Both the position numbers and the translations under genes were made by a program. From the NCBI RefSeq assembly GCF_965230735.1, contig NZ_OZ246016.1, forward strand, positions 3,596,001 to 3,660,000: a DNA stretch of 64,000 nt, read 5' to 3'. A model generated the notes under the pieces. It saw only the letters and a list, made by a program, of their open reading frames with translations, did no database searches and had not been told where the DNA came from. Positions 1-8,320 of the stretch are shown in pieces. The stretch is from Motiliproteus sp965230735 (GTDB taxonomy: Bacteria; Pseudomonadota; Gammaproteobacteria; Pseudomonadales; Balneatricaceae). Position 1 is the first letter of the stretch; every line of letters begins with the position of its first letter.

Positions 1-1
1 G

Positions 2-1252
2 CGTGCAGTTGACTACCTGAAGCGGGCCTGTGATCGGCAACAGCCGCTACGCCCCCATGCCCAGGCCTTTAACAACCTTTCCGTTGCCCTGCTCAACCTC
101 GGACGGCTCGACGCGGCCTTAAACGCCGTTCAGGACGCCATCAAACTGGCCGGTAAACAACTGGCCTTTATCGTTAATCGCGCCAATGTCTACGAACTGC
201 AGGGCGATTGGTCAGCCATGGAGCAGGATCTACAGGATGCTCTGCAGCTGGATCCGGACGATGAGCACCTGCTGAGCGGACTGGCACTGGCGATGCGTCA
301 GCAACAACGTCCTGCCGAAGCTCTGGCGCTACTGCAACCGGCCCTGAACCACGCCAGTCCCTGCCACGAACTCTGTTGGGAAGGTCTGTTGTTGATCGGT
401 CTGCAACAGGGCCAGCAGGCGCTGTTACAACAGAGCGTTACCATGGCGTATCGGCTACAACGGGATCCCGGTCACTGGCTCGATCAAGTGGCCGATTATC
501 TGTGCGAACAACAGCACAGCGACCTTGCCCTGCCGCTGTATCAACAGGCCGCAAAGCTCGGACTTGAGGGACCGGAGTTGGAACACAAGATGGCGGCCCT
601 CCGGGGAGATATGCCCGACAGAGCCCCCGATCGTTATGTTGAGCAGCTCTACCAGACCCATGCGGCGCAATTTGAACGTCGACTGCTGGGTAAGCTTGGT
701 TACCGCGCCCCTTGGCAATTGACGGAGCAGCTACAACAACTGGGATATAAACGCTTCGATAAGGTTCTGGATCTGGGCTGCGGCAGCGGCTTGGGCGGCC
801 AGCAACTTCGCCAGGCCTTTGACGTCGAGCACCTCACAGGGGTCGATCTGGCCTCAAAGATGCTGGACCTGGCCCGGACCAAGGCGTGCTATGACCAACT
901 GAATTGTGCCGAACTGGGCCATTACCTCAGCCAACAGCAGGCACAGTTTGATCTGATCTGCGCACTGGATGTGTTGATCTATCAGGGCAAGCTGGAGGCA
1001 TTGTTTTCGCAGTTGGCAGCACGGTTGGCGAAAGGCGGCTTGTTTGCCTTCAGTACCGAGCTGGCGGACGGGACGGGGTCCAATGACTACCGGTTAAGCC
1101 CATCGGGCCGCTACCAACACCGCCGAGCCTATATCGAACGCCTGTGTGCCACCCCACCATGGCAACCCTTGCGACTGGTTGAAATTGACCTTCGCCAGGA
1201 GGCAGGCCGGCAGACCCCCGGTCTGCTGGTGGTTGTGGAAAAAGCCGCCTAA
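2..1252 (+). CDS. TPR-repeat class I SAM methyltransferase, 5' truncated
   Basis: The reading frame is open from base 2, so the gene begins outside the window; about 416 residues are visible. The N-terminal half is made of helical tetratricopeptide-like repeats (for example the Ala/Leu-rich LNLGRLDAALNAVQDAI helix pair near the start). The C-terminal half is a Rossmann methyltransferase with motif I VLDLGCGSGLGG encoded near 765-800, followed by the acidic VDLASKMLDLA strand. TPR-methyltransferase fusions of this kind are common in proteobacteria and usually of unknown substrate. An internal ATG at 218 is unlikely to be the start because the TPR pattern continues upstream of it. Cytosolic; target not predictable from sequence. 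Confidence 0.8.
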   Translation, partial: RAVDYLKRACDRQQPLRPHAQAFNNLSVALLNLGRLDAALNAVQDAIKLAGKQLAFIVNRANVYELQGDWSAMEQDLQDALQLDPDDEHLLSGLALAMRQQQRPAEALALLQPALNHASPCHELCWEGLLLIGLQQGQQALLQQSVTMAYRLQRDPGHWLDQVADYLCEQQHSDLALPLYQQAAKLGLEGPELEHKMAALRGDMPDRAPDRYVEQLYQTHAAQFERRLLGKLGYRAPWQLTEQLQQLGYKRFDKVLDLGCGSGLGGQQLRQAFDVEHLTGVDLASKMLDLARTKACYDQLNCAELGHYLSQQQAQFDLICALDVLIYQGKLEALFSQLAARLAKGGLFAFSTELADGTGSNDYRLSPSGRYQHRRAYIERLCATPPWQPLRLVEIDLRQEAGRQTPGLLVVVEKAA

Positions 1253-1276
1253 GCGATAATCACAACGACGAAGGCC

Positions 1277-1639
1277 TCAGCGCTGCTGCAACTTGTCCAA
1301 TCGAGCGTTCAGCTTACGGTTCAGCTTCACCTGCACGGCCAGCGTCGCCGTCAAGGCGATCGCCACCAGGCTGACCAGAAACAACATCCCCAGGGAGGTA
1401 TCAAGGACCGAGATCCAGCTCTGCTGGGCATAACGACACTGCTCAGACAGTGAAACCACCAACCCACGAATACTGCTCAGGCTGTCGAGCTGCGCAACCA
1501 CCGAGTTGATCTCGGCAGAGGCTTGGCCCACTTCCTCCAGGCCGCTGCGTAACACCATCGCCGCCACCAGCGACAGCACCGTTATCACACCGGCAATCCA
1601 GCACAACAGTACCGGTCCCTCTACACGTTTTGCTGCCAT
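1277..1639 (-). CDS. small two-pass membrane protein, unknown function
   Basis: A 120-residue protein I do not recognise. Two hydrophobic segments are visible, about residues 9-30 and 80-102. They are separated by a polar, helix-prone stretch (about 31-78) and followed by a short basic tail rich in Lys/Arg/Leu that could form a coiled coil. The topology resembles a minimal chemoreceptor-like or MCP N-terminus with both ends cytosolic, but there is no signalling domain. It converges on the methyltransferase gene and lies 50 bp downstream of the DUF3179 gene on the same strand, so the two may be cotranscribed. GC and codon use resemble the neighbours. Confidence 0.6.
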   Translation of the reverse strand: MAAKRVEGPVLLCWIAGVITVLSLVAAMVLRSGLEEVGQASAEINSVVAQLDSLSSIRGLVVSLSEQCRYAQQSWISVLDTSLGMLFLVSLVAIALTATLAVQVKLNRKLNARLDKLQQR

Positions 1640-1690
1640 CGACTCTCGGTATCCTAAAAACGGGGAAGTCGATCATTATCGCCTGATTTT

Positions 1691-2695
1691 TCAATTTGTT
1701 GAATCGGCACGCCAGATATCGGTGTCGGGATGAAATCCGTACCAGGCAAACCAGAAACTGTTGATGACCGGCAATTCGCGCTGCTGCTGGTCGAAGATCT
1801 GTCCGGAACGGCTGTCGATATCGTATTCGATTCGCAGCTGCTGCCCGCCGATCCTATCGATCAGAGGCTCGCTAGTCGGACGCTTGGCCAGCTCTACAAA
1901 GGGGTAGGCTTTGTACTGATCGCCGATCTGAATTCCCAGTACCCGCTCTTTGGGGTGATAACGCTTGCTCAGAAAGGCAACCGGAAAATAGAGTCGGCCG
2001 TTTCGGTCGTAATCCCCGTAGGGGCTGCGTTGATAGTCCCGTAGAAACCCGGTTTCAGTCGACAGCAGTCGGGTATCCGGGTGCTGCTGCCGCCAGCGCT
2101 GCCAACTGGTCAATGTCGAGGGAAGCAAGGTCAGGCGCTGCCCTTTACGCGCGCCGGTCACCGCTTCACCGGTGATCTGTGACCAGAGCGATTCGGATTG
2201 GCGATCGTACAGCAGCAGGTCGCTGTTATAGAGCAGCCCGGAGACCCCGAATGCGACCGGCTTGCCGTCCAGGCGAGCATCGAACACCATCGCCGTACCA
2301 CACAAGGGGCAGTAGGAGATCAATACCGGTTGATCGCCGAAGCGATCATTGACCAGCTCGTGCCAATTCAGAATAGAGATCGGGTAGGCCCGGCTTTCGC
2401 CGGCCAGGGTCAAACCGATCACCGGACTCTCCGGCTGTAGGAAATCATCCTGATCGGCATCGACAAACCGGGGTCGATCAATTGAGGGAATCCCATCTCG
2501 CGGTGGTCCACCGGAAAGAATCTGCTCTTTGGGTATCAGACTCCCCTCAAGTTCGAATCCGTTCAGCGTTTCGGCTGTCACCGCCTGACTGAGCAGGCAC
2601 AGTAAGCATCCCATCACCAAGCCCCACAGCGCCGCCATGTTGTCGGAGCCGGTGTAATCAATGGGTTCCGATACGGCCAGTTCTCGTGCTTCCAC
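1691..2695 (-). CDS. DUF3179 domain-containing exported protein
   Basis: The protein matches the DUF3179 family: it has the family's YCPLCGTAMVFD block in the first half and the later FGVSGLLYNSDLLLYDR and ESLWSQ blocks. The function of the family is not established; its Cys-x2-Cys suggests metal or redox chemistry. A hydrophobic stretch beginning MAALWGLVMGCLLCLL followed by an AVTA-ET cleavage-like site indicates export. Start choice is uncertain. GTG at 2695 has an AGAGG Shine-Dalgarno 8 nt upstream. GTG at 2704 sits on that Shine-Dalgarno. ATG at 2638 would give a cleaner signal peptide but has no ribosome site. A 23-bp palindrome covers the ribosome site. Confidence 0.8.
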   Translation of the reverse strand: MEARELAVSEPIDYTGSDNMAALWGLVMGCLLCLLSQAVTAETLNGFELEGSLIPKEQILSGGPPRDGIPSIDRPRFVDADQDDFLQPESPVIGLTLAGESRAYPISILNWHELVNDRFGDQPVLISYCPLCGTAMVFDARLDGKPVAFGVSGLLYNSDLLLYDRQSESLWSQITGEAVTGARKGQRLTLLPSTLTSWQRWRQQHPDTRLLSTETGFLRDYQRSPYGDYDRNGRLYFPVAFLSKRYHPKERVLGIQIGDQYKAYPFVELAKRPTSEPLIDRIGGQQLRIEYDIDSRSGQIFDQQQRELPVINSFWFAWYGFHPDTDIWRADSTN

Positions 2696-2705
2696 AATTG
2701 TCACC

Positions 2706-2728
2706 TCTAAACCCTTATAGGGTTTAGA
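2706..2728. promoter_or_regulatory. 23-bp perfect inverted repeat upstream of the DUF3179 gene
   Basis: TCTAAACCC and GGGTTTAGA form 9-bp perfect arms around a TTATA centre. The proximal arm overlaps the Shine-Dalgarno of the DUF3179 gene. It could be an operator or an mRNA hairpin that hides the ribosome site. It lies in the divergent interval shared with the DsbA-like gene. Confidence 0.45.
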
Positions 2729-2889
2729 CGACCCGGCGGTCGGGCTGTTACATTAGGGAACCTGCGAACAAGTCTCTGCGGTTTCTGCAAGAGCCTGAAG
2801 TGCACAAGTTCTTAGGTTGCTCAACCCCCGGATCAGTCGGTTTTACCCGTCGACCAAGCCGTGTCCGATTAAATACTGTAGGTATCTGG

Positions 2890-3933
2890 ATGAGTGATAT
2901 CAGTAACAGCCGCAAGGGCGCCCTAGGCCTGAATATCGTGGGCGGGGTGGCGCTGTTGGCCGCTGCAATCTTTTTCATGCAGCCGCAACAATCCTCTACC
3001 CCCGATGATCCGGCTTTATTAACGCTGGGTGGCGAGACCCTCAATCACAGCGAACTGCCACCCAAGCTGCGACAGGCGCTGGAGCGGGTTGAACTGAGCG
3101 CCTACCGACAACGCCAACAGATTCTGCAGGCCGCCGCCGTTGACCTCTATATCGCCCGAGAGGCCGAAGCCAAGCAGGAATCGATCGAGCAGGTCAGACA
3201 ACGCCTGCTTCCCCGCCCCCAGGTCAGCGAACGGGAAATTCAGGCCTTCTATCTCGGCAACCAAGAGCGCCTTGGAGCCAGCCTGGAACAAGCGCGTGGT
3301 GACATCAGCCGCTATCTGTTTCGCAAGAAAGTGCAGCAACAACATCAACAGTTGGTCGACAAGCTGGTGCGGCTGGAAGAGCTGCAACTGTTGATTGAGG
3401 CGCCGATCACCGAAGCCATTGCCTTCGATCTGGCCGGTTTTCCATCCAAAGGCCCGGACGATGCCAAGGTCACCCTGGTCGAGTTTGCTGACTATCAGTG
3501 TCCCCACTGCAAGCGTACCCACCAGATCCTGAAGGCGGTGCTGCCGAGCTACCTAGACCGGGTTCGTTACGTTTATCTGGACTTCCCGATCAACCGCAGC
3601 GGTATCTCTCGCAAGATCGCCGAAGGAGCGGTCTGCGCCGATCAACAACAACGCTACTGGGATTATCAGGACCGCGCCTTTGCACAGCAGGAACAGCTGA
3701 CCGAAACCTCAGTAACCGCCATCGCCGAGCAACTGCAGCTAGATCTGCCCCAGTTCAATCGTTGTCTGGCCGACGAAGCCACTGCCGACCGGGTTAAGCG
3801 TGCCGAAGCGCAGGCCATCAAAGCGGGACTTAGCGGCACCCCGAGCTTCTTTATCAATGGCCGGGCACTGGAATTGCGCCAGAATCTGGCTGATGAATTG
3901 GGCGCGCAGCTAAATCAGGCCCTTGAAGGCTGA
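2890..3933 (+). CDS. membrane-anchored DsbA-like thioredoxin-fold protein with SurA-like N-terminal part
   Basis: A 347-residue protein with three parts. A single N-terminal membrane anchor spans about residues 14-31. A charged helical region (about 45-165) has the look of the SurA/parvulin N-terminal chaperone domain. A DsbA/Thioredoxin_4 domain follows, with active site C204-P-H-C207 and a cis-proline SGTPSFFING loop near the C-terminus. By family knowledge it acts on disulfides of periplasmic proteins. The start ATG at 2890 is chosen over an upstream in-frame start at 2800 because it follows a GTAGGT ribosome site and places the anchor at the N-terminus. It is divergent from the DUF3179 gene. 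Confidence 0.8.
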   Translation: MSDISNSRKGALGLNIVGGVALLAAAIFFMQPQQSSTPDDPALLTLGGETLNHSELPPKLRQALERVELSAYRQRQQILQAAAVDLYIAREAEAKQESIEQVRQRLLPRPQVSEREIQAFYLGNQERLGASLEQARGDISRYLFRKKVQQQHQQLVDKLVRLEELQLLIEAPITEAIAFDLAGFPSKGPDDAKVTLVEFADYQCPHCKRTHQILKAVLPSYLDRVRYVYLDFPINRSGISRKIAEGAVCADQQQRYWDYQDRAFAQQEQLTETSVTAIAEQLQLDLPQFNRCLADEATADRVKRAEAQAIKAGLSGTPSFFINGRALELRQNLADELGAQLNQALEG

Positions 3934-4023
3934 ACTCTCAAAGGTATGGGTACCTTCAGCGACTTACGAATTGATGGCTAAATCCGGCACCCTGTAATTC
4001 TGACAGTGCTATGCCGCTGCTGA

Positions 4024-5412
4024 CTACTCCCCCTTGGGCAATAGCACGGTCAGGGTACAGCCTTCGCCCAAAGCACTTTTCATCTCGATTGAGCCGCGGT
4101 GCGCCTCGACAATAGCCCTGACCAAGCTCAGCCCCAACCCCATTCCGGGCTCACTTCGACTCGAATCCCCGCGGTAGAGACGATCAAACACCCGATCCTG
4201 TTCAGCGGGATCGATACCGACACCCTGATCCTCGATCTCGATCATCACCTGCGAACTGCCGTCTTCCCAGCGAATGTTAACCGCCCCCCCGGGTTGACTG
4301 TATTTGATCGCATTGTCGATCAGGTTACCGAACACCTGATGTAGTCGAACTTTGTCAGCTTTTAACGCCAGCGAATCTTTGGACTGAAGCTGCAACCTAA
4401 TGTCGCGATCTTCGGCGGTATAGCGATACAGCTCCGTACAATCAGAGATCAACTCACTGAGGTCGACCTGCTCAACGTGGAGTTTGAGAATACCGCTCTG
4501 CGCTTCAGAGATATCCATCAATGTCTTGAGCATATTCTCGATTCTTGCACTCTCTTCTGCGCAGTCGAGCAGCGCCTCCCTCAAGACACTTTCATCAGGC
4601 TGTGCCACAGCAGCCTCAATACTCAAACGCATCCGAGCCAACGGCGTCCGCAAGTCATGAGCCACCGCATCAAGCGAGTGCTGCATACCGACGATCAGCC
4701 GTTCGATCTGGGAAAGTTTGGCGTTGAACAATTGGGCCAATTCACCGAGTTCCGAGCGTGGATTTCTCACCGGAACCCGCGCTTCCAAATCGTTACCACT
4801 CAAGCTGCGCACGGTCTGAATCAGATCGTTGACCTGCCGCAGGGCGCGCCAATTCATGTAGTAGGTCAGCAGCAATCCGAAAACAAATAACGGCAGCATC
4901 ACCCCCAACATGATCGTCCGGGTTTCCGCCAGCGCTTGAGTCCGACCGGCCATGGACTTACCGATACGTAGACGCAAGCCATCGGACAGGGTGATCTGCC
5001 CCACCATCAGATCGATACGGCTTTGCGGCAGCCTGACCTCAAGCCAGCGCCCGTCTTCCAACGCCGATAGTGACGGGATTGCCGGGACAGGCCAGGATTG
5101 CGGCTGCACCCGCAGCAACGGGGTATCGGTGGCATCAACCAGCGTCAACCACATTTCTGTGCGTTGAAAATAGGGCGTATCTCGTTCCACCACGACTTCC
5201 AGTTTATGCAGCCCCGCCGACAGCTCCAGGCGCTGGTAGCTTTCCAAAAACGAGTTGATCAGCTGCTGATCCTTCTGCTGCTGCACCTGAGAGATCAACG
5301 CGTTCACGGTAACAAACAGCACCAGCGCCGATAGAAAGAACAGCAGGGCAAATTTGAGCGTCAGATCAAGGGCCGTATTGCGATGCAACCGCTTAAGCAA
5401 GCTTGAGGACAT
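4024..5412 (-). CDS. two-component sensor histidine kinase
   Basis: A 462-residue membrane kinase. TM1 lies at about residues 18-38, followed by a periplasmic sensor region of about 130 residues without a recognised fold. TM2 is at about 168-190, then HAMP, the H-box AVAHDLRTPLARM with phospho-acceptor H252, the N-box NLIDNAIKYS, and G-boxes DQGVGI and GMGLGLSLV. All catalytic motifs are intact. The ATG at 5412 overlaps the last 20 bases of the response-regulator gene, indicating translational coupling; longer in-frame starts would run deep into that gene. The GlcG/HbpS-like gene lies divergently on the other side of the regulator, suggesting that it senses an envelope heme, metal or redox cue (inference). 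Confidence 0.92.
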   Translation of the reverse strand: MSSSLLKRLHRNTALDLTLKFALLFFLSALVLFVTVNALISQVQQQKDQQLINSFLESYQRLELSAGLHKLEVVVERDTPYFQRTEMWLTLVDATDTPLLRVQPQSWPVPAIPSLSALEDGRWLEVRLPQSRIDLMVGQITLSDGLRLRIGKSMAGRTQALAETRTIMLGVMLPLFVFGLLLTYYMNWRALRQVNDLIQTVRSLSGNDLEARVPVRNPRSELGELAQLFNAKLSQIERLIVGMQHSLDAVAHDLRTPLARMRLSIEAAVAQPDESVLREALLDCAEESARIENMLKTLMDISEAQSGILKLHVEQVDLSELISDCTELYRYTAEDRDIRLQLQSKDSLALKADKVRLHQVFGNLIDNAIKYSQPGGAVNIRWEDGSSQVMIEIEDQGVGIDPAEQDRVFDRLYRGDSSRSEPGMGLGLSLVRAIVEAHRGSIEMKSALGEGCTLTVLLPKGE

Positions 5413-6076
5413 AGCCCACCCCACGCAAGGTATGCAGCAGTTTGACGTCGAAGTCCTTATCAATCTTGGCGCGTAGCCGGCAGACCAACACATCGACGAC
5501 GTTGGTCTGAGGATCAAAGCTGAACTCCCAGACATGCTCGAGGATCATTGTTTTTGACAGCACTCGGTCCGGGTTACGTAGCAGATACTCCAGCAGCTTA
5601 AACTCTCGCGGCTGCAGCAAAACCGTTTCTCCGGCCCGAACGACGGTCTTTCGCAGCGGGTCTAAACAGATATCATGAAACCGAAGTTCAGCGTGGAGAC
5701 CGGCCTCCGCCAGCGGCTTGGCTCGCCTTAACAGGGCCTGAGCCCTTGCCTGCAGCTCACTGAATGAAAACGGTTTGGTCAGATAGTCATCACTGCCGGT
5801 TTCCAAGCCTCGCACCCGATCTTCCACGGAACGCTTGGCACTGAGAATAATCATCGGAACGGCTGAGCCGGTGCCGCGTAGCTCTTCGATCACGGATAGT
5901 CCGTCTCTACCCGGCAGCATCACGTCGACGATGATCAGGTCGTAATTCCCCTCAATCGCCATGGCCAGGCCATCAGCACCGTCGCCGACGGTATCGACGC
6001 AATCACCGCACTCGCTGAAGCCTTTGGCCACGTAGCCGGCAATTTTCTCATCGTCTTCGATCATCAATATCTTCAT
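5393..6076 (-). CDS. OmpR/PhoB-type response regulator
   Basis: A 227-residue regulator with an N-terminal receiver domain: acidic pocket IEDDEK, phospho-acceptor D51 in IIVDVMLPG, and Lys in YLTKPF. A C-terminal winged helix follows (REFKLLEYLLRNPDRVLSK; RAKID...LLHTLRGVGYVL). It is the first gene of an operon with the histidine kinase, overlapping it by 20 bases. The ATG at 6076 begins the canonical MKILMIEDDEK. No good Shine-Dalgarno is seen; instead a GGTGGT/ACCACC inverted repeat abuts the start codon. The divergent interval to the GlcG/HbpS gene carries a 16-bp palindrome likely to be its operator. Confidence 0.93.
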   Translation of the reverse strand: MKILMIEDDEKIAGYVAKGFSECGDCVDTVGDGADGLAMAIEGNYDLIIVDVMLPGRDGLSVIEELRGTGSAVPMIILSAKRSVEDRVRGLETGSDDYLTKPFSFSELQARAQALLRRAKPLAEAGLHAELRFHDICLDPLRKTVVRAGETVLLQPREFKLLEYLLRNPDRVLSKTMILEHVWEFSFDPQTNVVDVLVCRLRAKIDKDFDVKLLHTLRGVGYVLKLA

Positions 6077-6094
6077 GGTGGTTAAGTTACCACC
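6077..6094 (-). promoter_or_regulatory. inverted repeat over the response-regulator ribosome site
   Basis: GGTGGT and ACCACC, separated by 6 nt, end directly at the start codon. In mRNA this could form a hairpin over the ribosome-binding region, so translation may be structure-controlled (inference). Confidence 0.3.
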
Positions 6095-6127
6095 GCGAAT
6101 GGGGTCTGACATCAAGCGAAGCCCAAC

Positions 6128-6143
6128 ATTACAACACTGTAAT
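6128..6143. promoter_or_regulatory. palindromic operator ATTACA-N4-TGTAAT
   Basis: A perfect inverted repeat of 6-bp arms with a 4-nt spacer lies midway between the response-regulator gene and the GlcG/HbpS gene. OmpR-class regulators of the CusR/CopR type bind interrupted palindromes containing ACA...TGT, so this is the best candidate site for the adjacent regulator. It could serve both divergent transcripts. Confidence 0.5.
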
Positions 6144-6217
6144 GCGCCGGAAAGGTTGTGGAAATACGGCCTCCGATAACCTCTCTCCACACCTAACGAC
6201 CTGCAAAGGACAACATT

Positions 6218-6703
6218 ATGAAGAAGATCCGTACGCTACTGGCTGCCGCCGTAATCACCGCCCCTCTGTCCGCTCAAGCCGTCGAGCTGCCAACCCAAAG
6301 CTACCTGCCGCTGAACATCGCTCAGCAGCTAGCCAACGAAGCCTTGGCCGCCTGCGCTAAAGACGGCTACAACGTCAGTGTGGCGGTGGTCGATGCCTCC
6401 GGCGTCACCCGCACGCTGATCCGTGCCGATAAAGCCGGCCCCCATACGCTGGAGAGCAGCCGCAAGAAAGCCTTCACCTCCGCCAGCATGGGTCGCCCGA
6501 CGGCTGACTTTGCTGCGCTGATCGAGAAGAAGCCGGTGGTCGCCGGCCTGCGGGATATGGACCCCAATATTTTGATTCTGGGTGGCGGTCTACCGCTGAA
6601 GCTTAACGGCGAGAAACTGGGTGGCATCGGTGTGGGTGGTGCGCCAGGCGGCCATCTGGATCAGGCCTGTGCCCAGGCTGCTATCGATAAGATTTTGAAA
6701 TAA
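6218..6703 (+). CDS. exported GlcG/HbpS family heme-binding-like protein
   Basis: A 161-residue protein. Residues 1-21 form a Sec signal peptide ending AQA-VE. The mature part is a single GlcG/HbpS domain (VAVVDASGVTRTLIRADKAG, KKAFTSASMGRPTADF, and the Gly-rich GGLPLKLNGEKLGGIGVGGA). Family members are small oligomeric proteins; Streptomyces HbpS binds heme and modulates the SenS sensor kinase outside the membrane. The AAGGAC ribosome site sits just before the ATG. The gene is divergent from a complete two-component operon with a palindrome between them, which argues that it is either the target or an accessory sensor of that system. Confidence 0.88.
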   Translation: MKKIRTLLAAAVITAPLSAQAVELPTQSYLPLNIAQQLANEALAACAKDGYNVSVAVVDASGVTRTLIRADKAGPHTLESSRKKAFTSASMGRPTADFAALIEKKPVVAGLRDMDPNILILGGGLPLKLNGEKLGGIGVGGAPGGHLDQACAQAAIDKILK

Positions 6704-6721
6704 ATAGAAGGGGTTTATCCA

Positions 6722-6754
6722 GAGGCTGGCTGGAAGCGATCCCTCGCCAGCCTC
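6722..6754. terminator. hairpin between convergent genes
   Basis: GAGGCTGGC and GCCAGCCTC form a 9-bp perfect stem with a 15-nt loop between the convergent GlcG/HbpS and lrp genes. There is no strong T-tract on either strand, so termination is plausible rather than certain. Confidence 0.45.
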
Positions 6755-6784
6755 AGTCAATCGTGCCGTCGAAGCGTCGCCAGA

Positions 6785-7279
6785 TTAGTCGCCGGATTTC
6801 ATCTCGGGCACATTAATCGACGAGGTTTCTTTGACCTCTTCCATCACGATGTAGCTGCGTGACTTGTCCACATTCGGCAGGCTGATCAGCAGCTCACCCA
6901 ACAGCTCGCGATAGGCCGACATTTCGCTGATTCGAGCCTTAATCAGGTAATCAAACTCACCGGAAACCAGATGACATTCCATCACCTGGGGGATTTTCAG
7001 CACTTCGCGCTTAAAGTCTTCGAAGATGGTGTTGGAACGGTAGGTCAGACTGATCTCGACAAACACCAGCAATCCGGCTTCCAGGGCTCGCGGATCCAGA
7101 TTGGCCGAATAACCTCGGATAATGCCGTCTTTCTCAAGCCGACGAACCCGCTCCAGACAAGGGGTTGTACTCAGGCCCACTTCGGCGGCCAGATCTACAT
7201 AGGACATCCGTCCGTTGTTCTGCAGTTGACGCAGGATATTACGGTCGATGCGATCAAGTTTACGGGGTTTTGCTGCCAC
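6785..7279 (-). CDS. lrp: leucine-responsive regulatory protein Lrp
   Basis: A 164-residue protein with the length and blocks of enterobacterial Lrp. The N-terminal helix-turn-helix runs LDRIDRNIL...LSTTPCLERVRRLEKDGII, followed by the RAM/ACT ligand domain with LLVFVEISL, ECHLVSGEFDYL and YRELLGELL...SYIVMEEVK. Lrp is a global regulator of amino-acid metabolism that responds to leucine by changing oligomeric state. The close match to E. coli Lrp makes it Lrp proper rather than a local AsnC-type paralogue. It is transcribed alone, convergent to the GlcG/HbpS gene. Confidence 0.93.
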   Translation of the reverse strand: MAAKPRKLDRIDRNILRQLQNNGRMSYVDLAAEVGLSTTPCLERVRRLEKDGIIRGYSANLDPRALEAGLLVFVEISLTYRSNTIFEDFKREVLKIPQVMECHLVSGEFDYLIKARISEMSAYRELLGELLISLPNVDKSRSYIVMEEVKETSSINVPEMKSGD

Positions 7280-7403
7280 CGGGGCTGGTCCTCAATTTAA
7301 AACACAACTACAACACAATCGTCGGATTGCCTTGGCAAGGACAGCAAGTTTAGTAACTAAGATCGCCAAATACCAGAAAAACAACTTTTCCAGCTCCGAG
7401 TAG

Positions 7404-8216
7404 CTAGACCGTCGCCGCCAAAAACAGGTTATCGCTGCTGTTGCTGCGATTGTCGATCAAGTCCTTCAGACTCTGGTCAAACATCGGCGAATCGGCCGGA
7501 TAGAGCCCGCACATCCGCAACGCCTTTCGCAGATCCACCTGCTGGCCCAGGTAGTCATAGGCCACCCGGACACAGGCCGGATCTCGCTGGGCACTGTCGG
7601 AAACCCCCAGGCGCAGGCCGGATAATCGACTGATCCGGCTCTTGTAGGTCGGATACAGAATGGTCTGGGTCACCTCGTTACCGGTCAGGGATTCGTAGTC
7701 GACCATAAAGATCCGCTCGCTGAGGAAGAACGCACAGCCCAGATAGCGGGCGTGGAAGGTACGCCCGCCTCCCGGTGGCTTGAGACGCTCGACTCGACGG
7801 TAGACCACCTCCCCCTGTACCCGGGTCAGTTCCACCAGGTTGCGCAGGATATTGCCCGGAAACGCCATCGAGTAATAGATCTCGAAGTAGTAGCCCAAAT
7901 ACTGGTCAAACCGGTTCTGTCCGTGGGCCTGCAGCTGTTCGATATGACGACTGAACTGGCGATTCTGGGGCTGATTGGTGGTGTTGGGGCGGACCTGAAT
8001 AATCTGGGCAAACTGATTATGGGGCAGAAAGATCTCATACTCCTCCACCCCGAAAAAATCGCAGATCCGACGCAGAATATACTTCGACGGGGTGCTGGTA
8101 CCGTTGAGATACTTGTTGAACTGAGAGCGATTGATCGGGACCAATCGGCAAACTTCAGCGATCGACTTGTAATAACTGCACAACAGGCGCAAATTCTTGC
8201 AGAAGTTATCACCCAT
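7404..8216 (-). CDS. XRE-like helix-turn-helix transcriptional regulator
   Basis: A 270-residue protein. The first about 70 residues form a Cro/C1-type helix-turn-helix (AEVCRLVPINRSQFNKYLNG...PSKYILRRICDFFGV). The rest (about 90-260) is a predicted alpha/beta effector region that I do not assign. No membrane segments are present. ATG 8216 is preferred over an upstream TTG at 8237. The gene is divergent from ansA with about 260 bp between them, and a perfect 7-bp-arm inverted repeat lies in that interval, so control of ansA is possible but unproven. Confidence 0.75.
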   Translation of the reverse strand: MGDNFCKNLRLLCSYYKSIAEVCRLVPINRSQFNKYLNGTSTPSKYILRRICDFFGVEEYEIFLPHNQFAQIIQVRPNTTNQPQNRQFSRHIEQLQAHGQNRFDQYLGYYFEIYYSMAFPGNILRNLVELTRVQGEVVYRRVERLKPPGGGRTFHARYLGCAFFLSERIFMVDYESLTGNEVTQTILYPTYKSRISRLSGLRLGVSDSAQRDPACVRVAYDYLGQQVDLRKALRMCGLYPADSPMFDQSLKDLIDNRSNSSDNLFLAATV

Positions 8217-8320
8217 ACCCGCTCGTTCTCCCGACAACGGTCCCTTGATCAGTAACGCCTGAGACGCCGTGGCTGGACAGGGTGCCCCGACTCCCGTGGA
8301 AACGACTACTGCGCTGCAAA

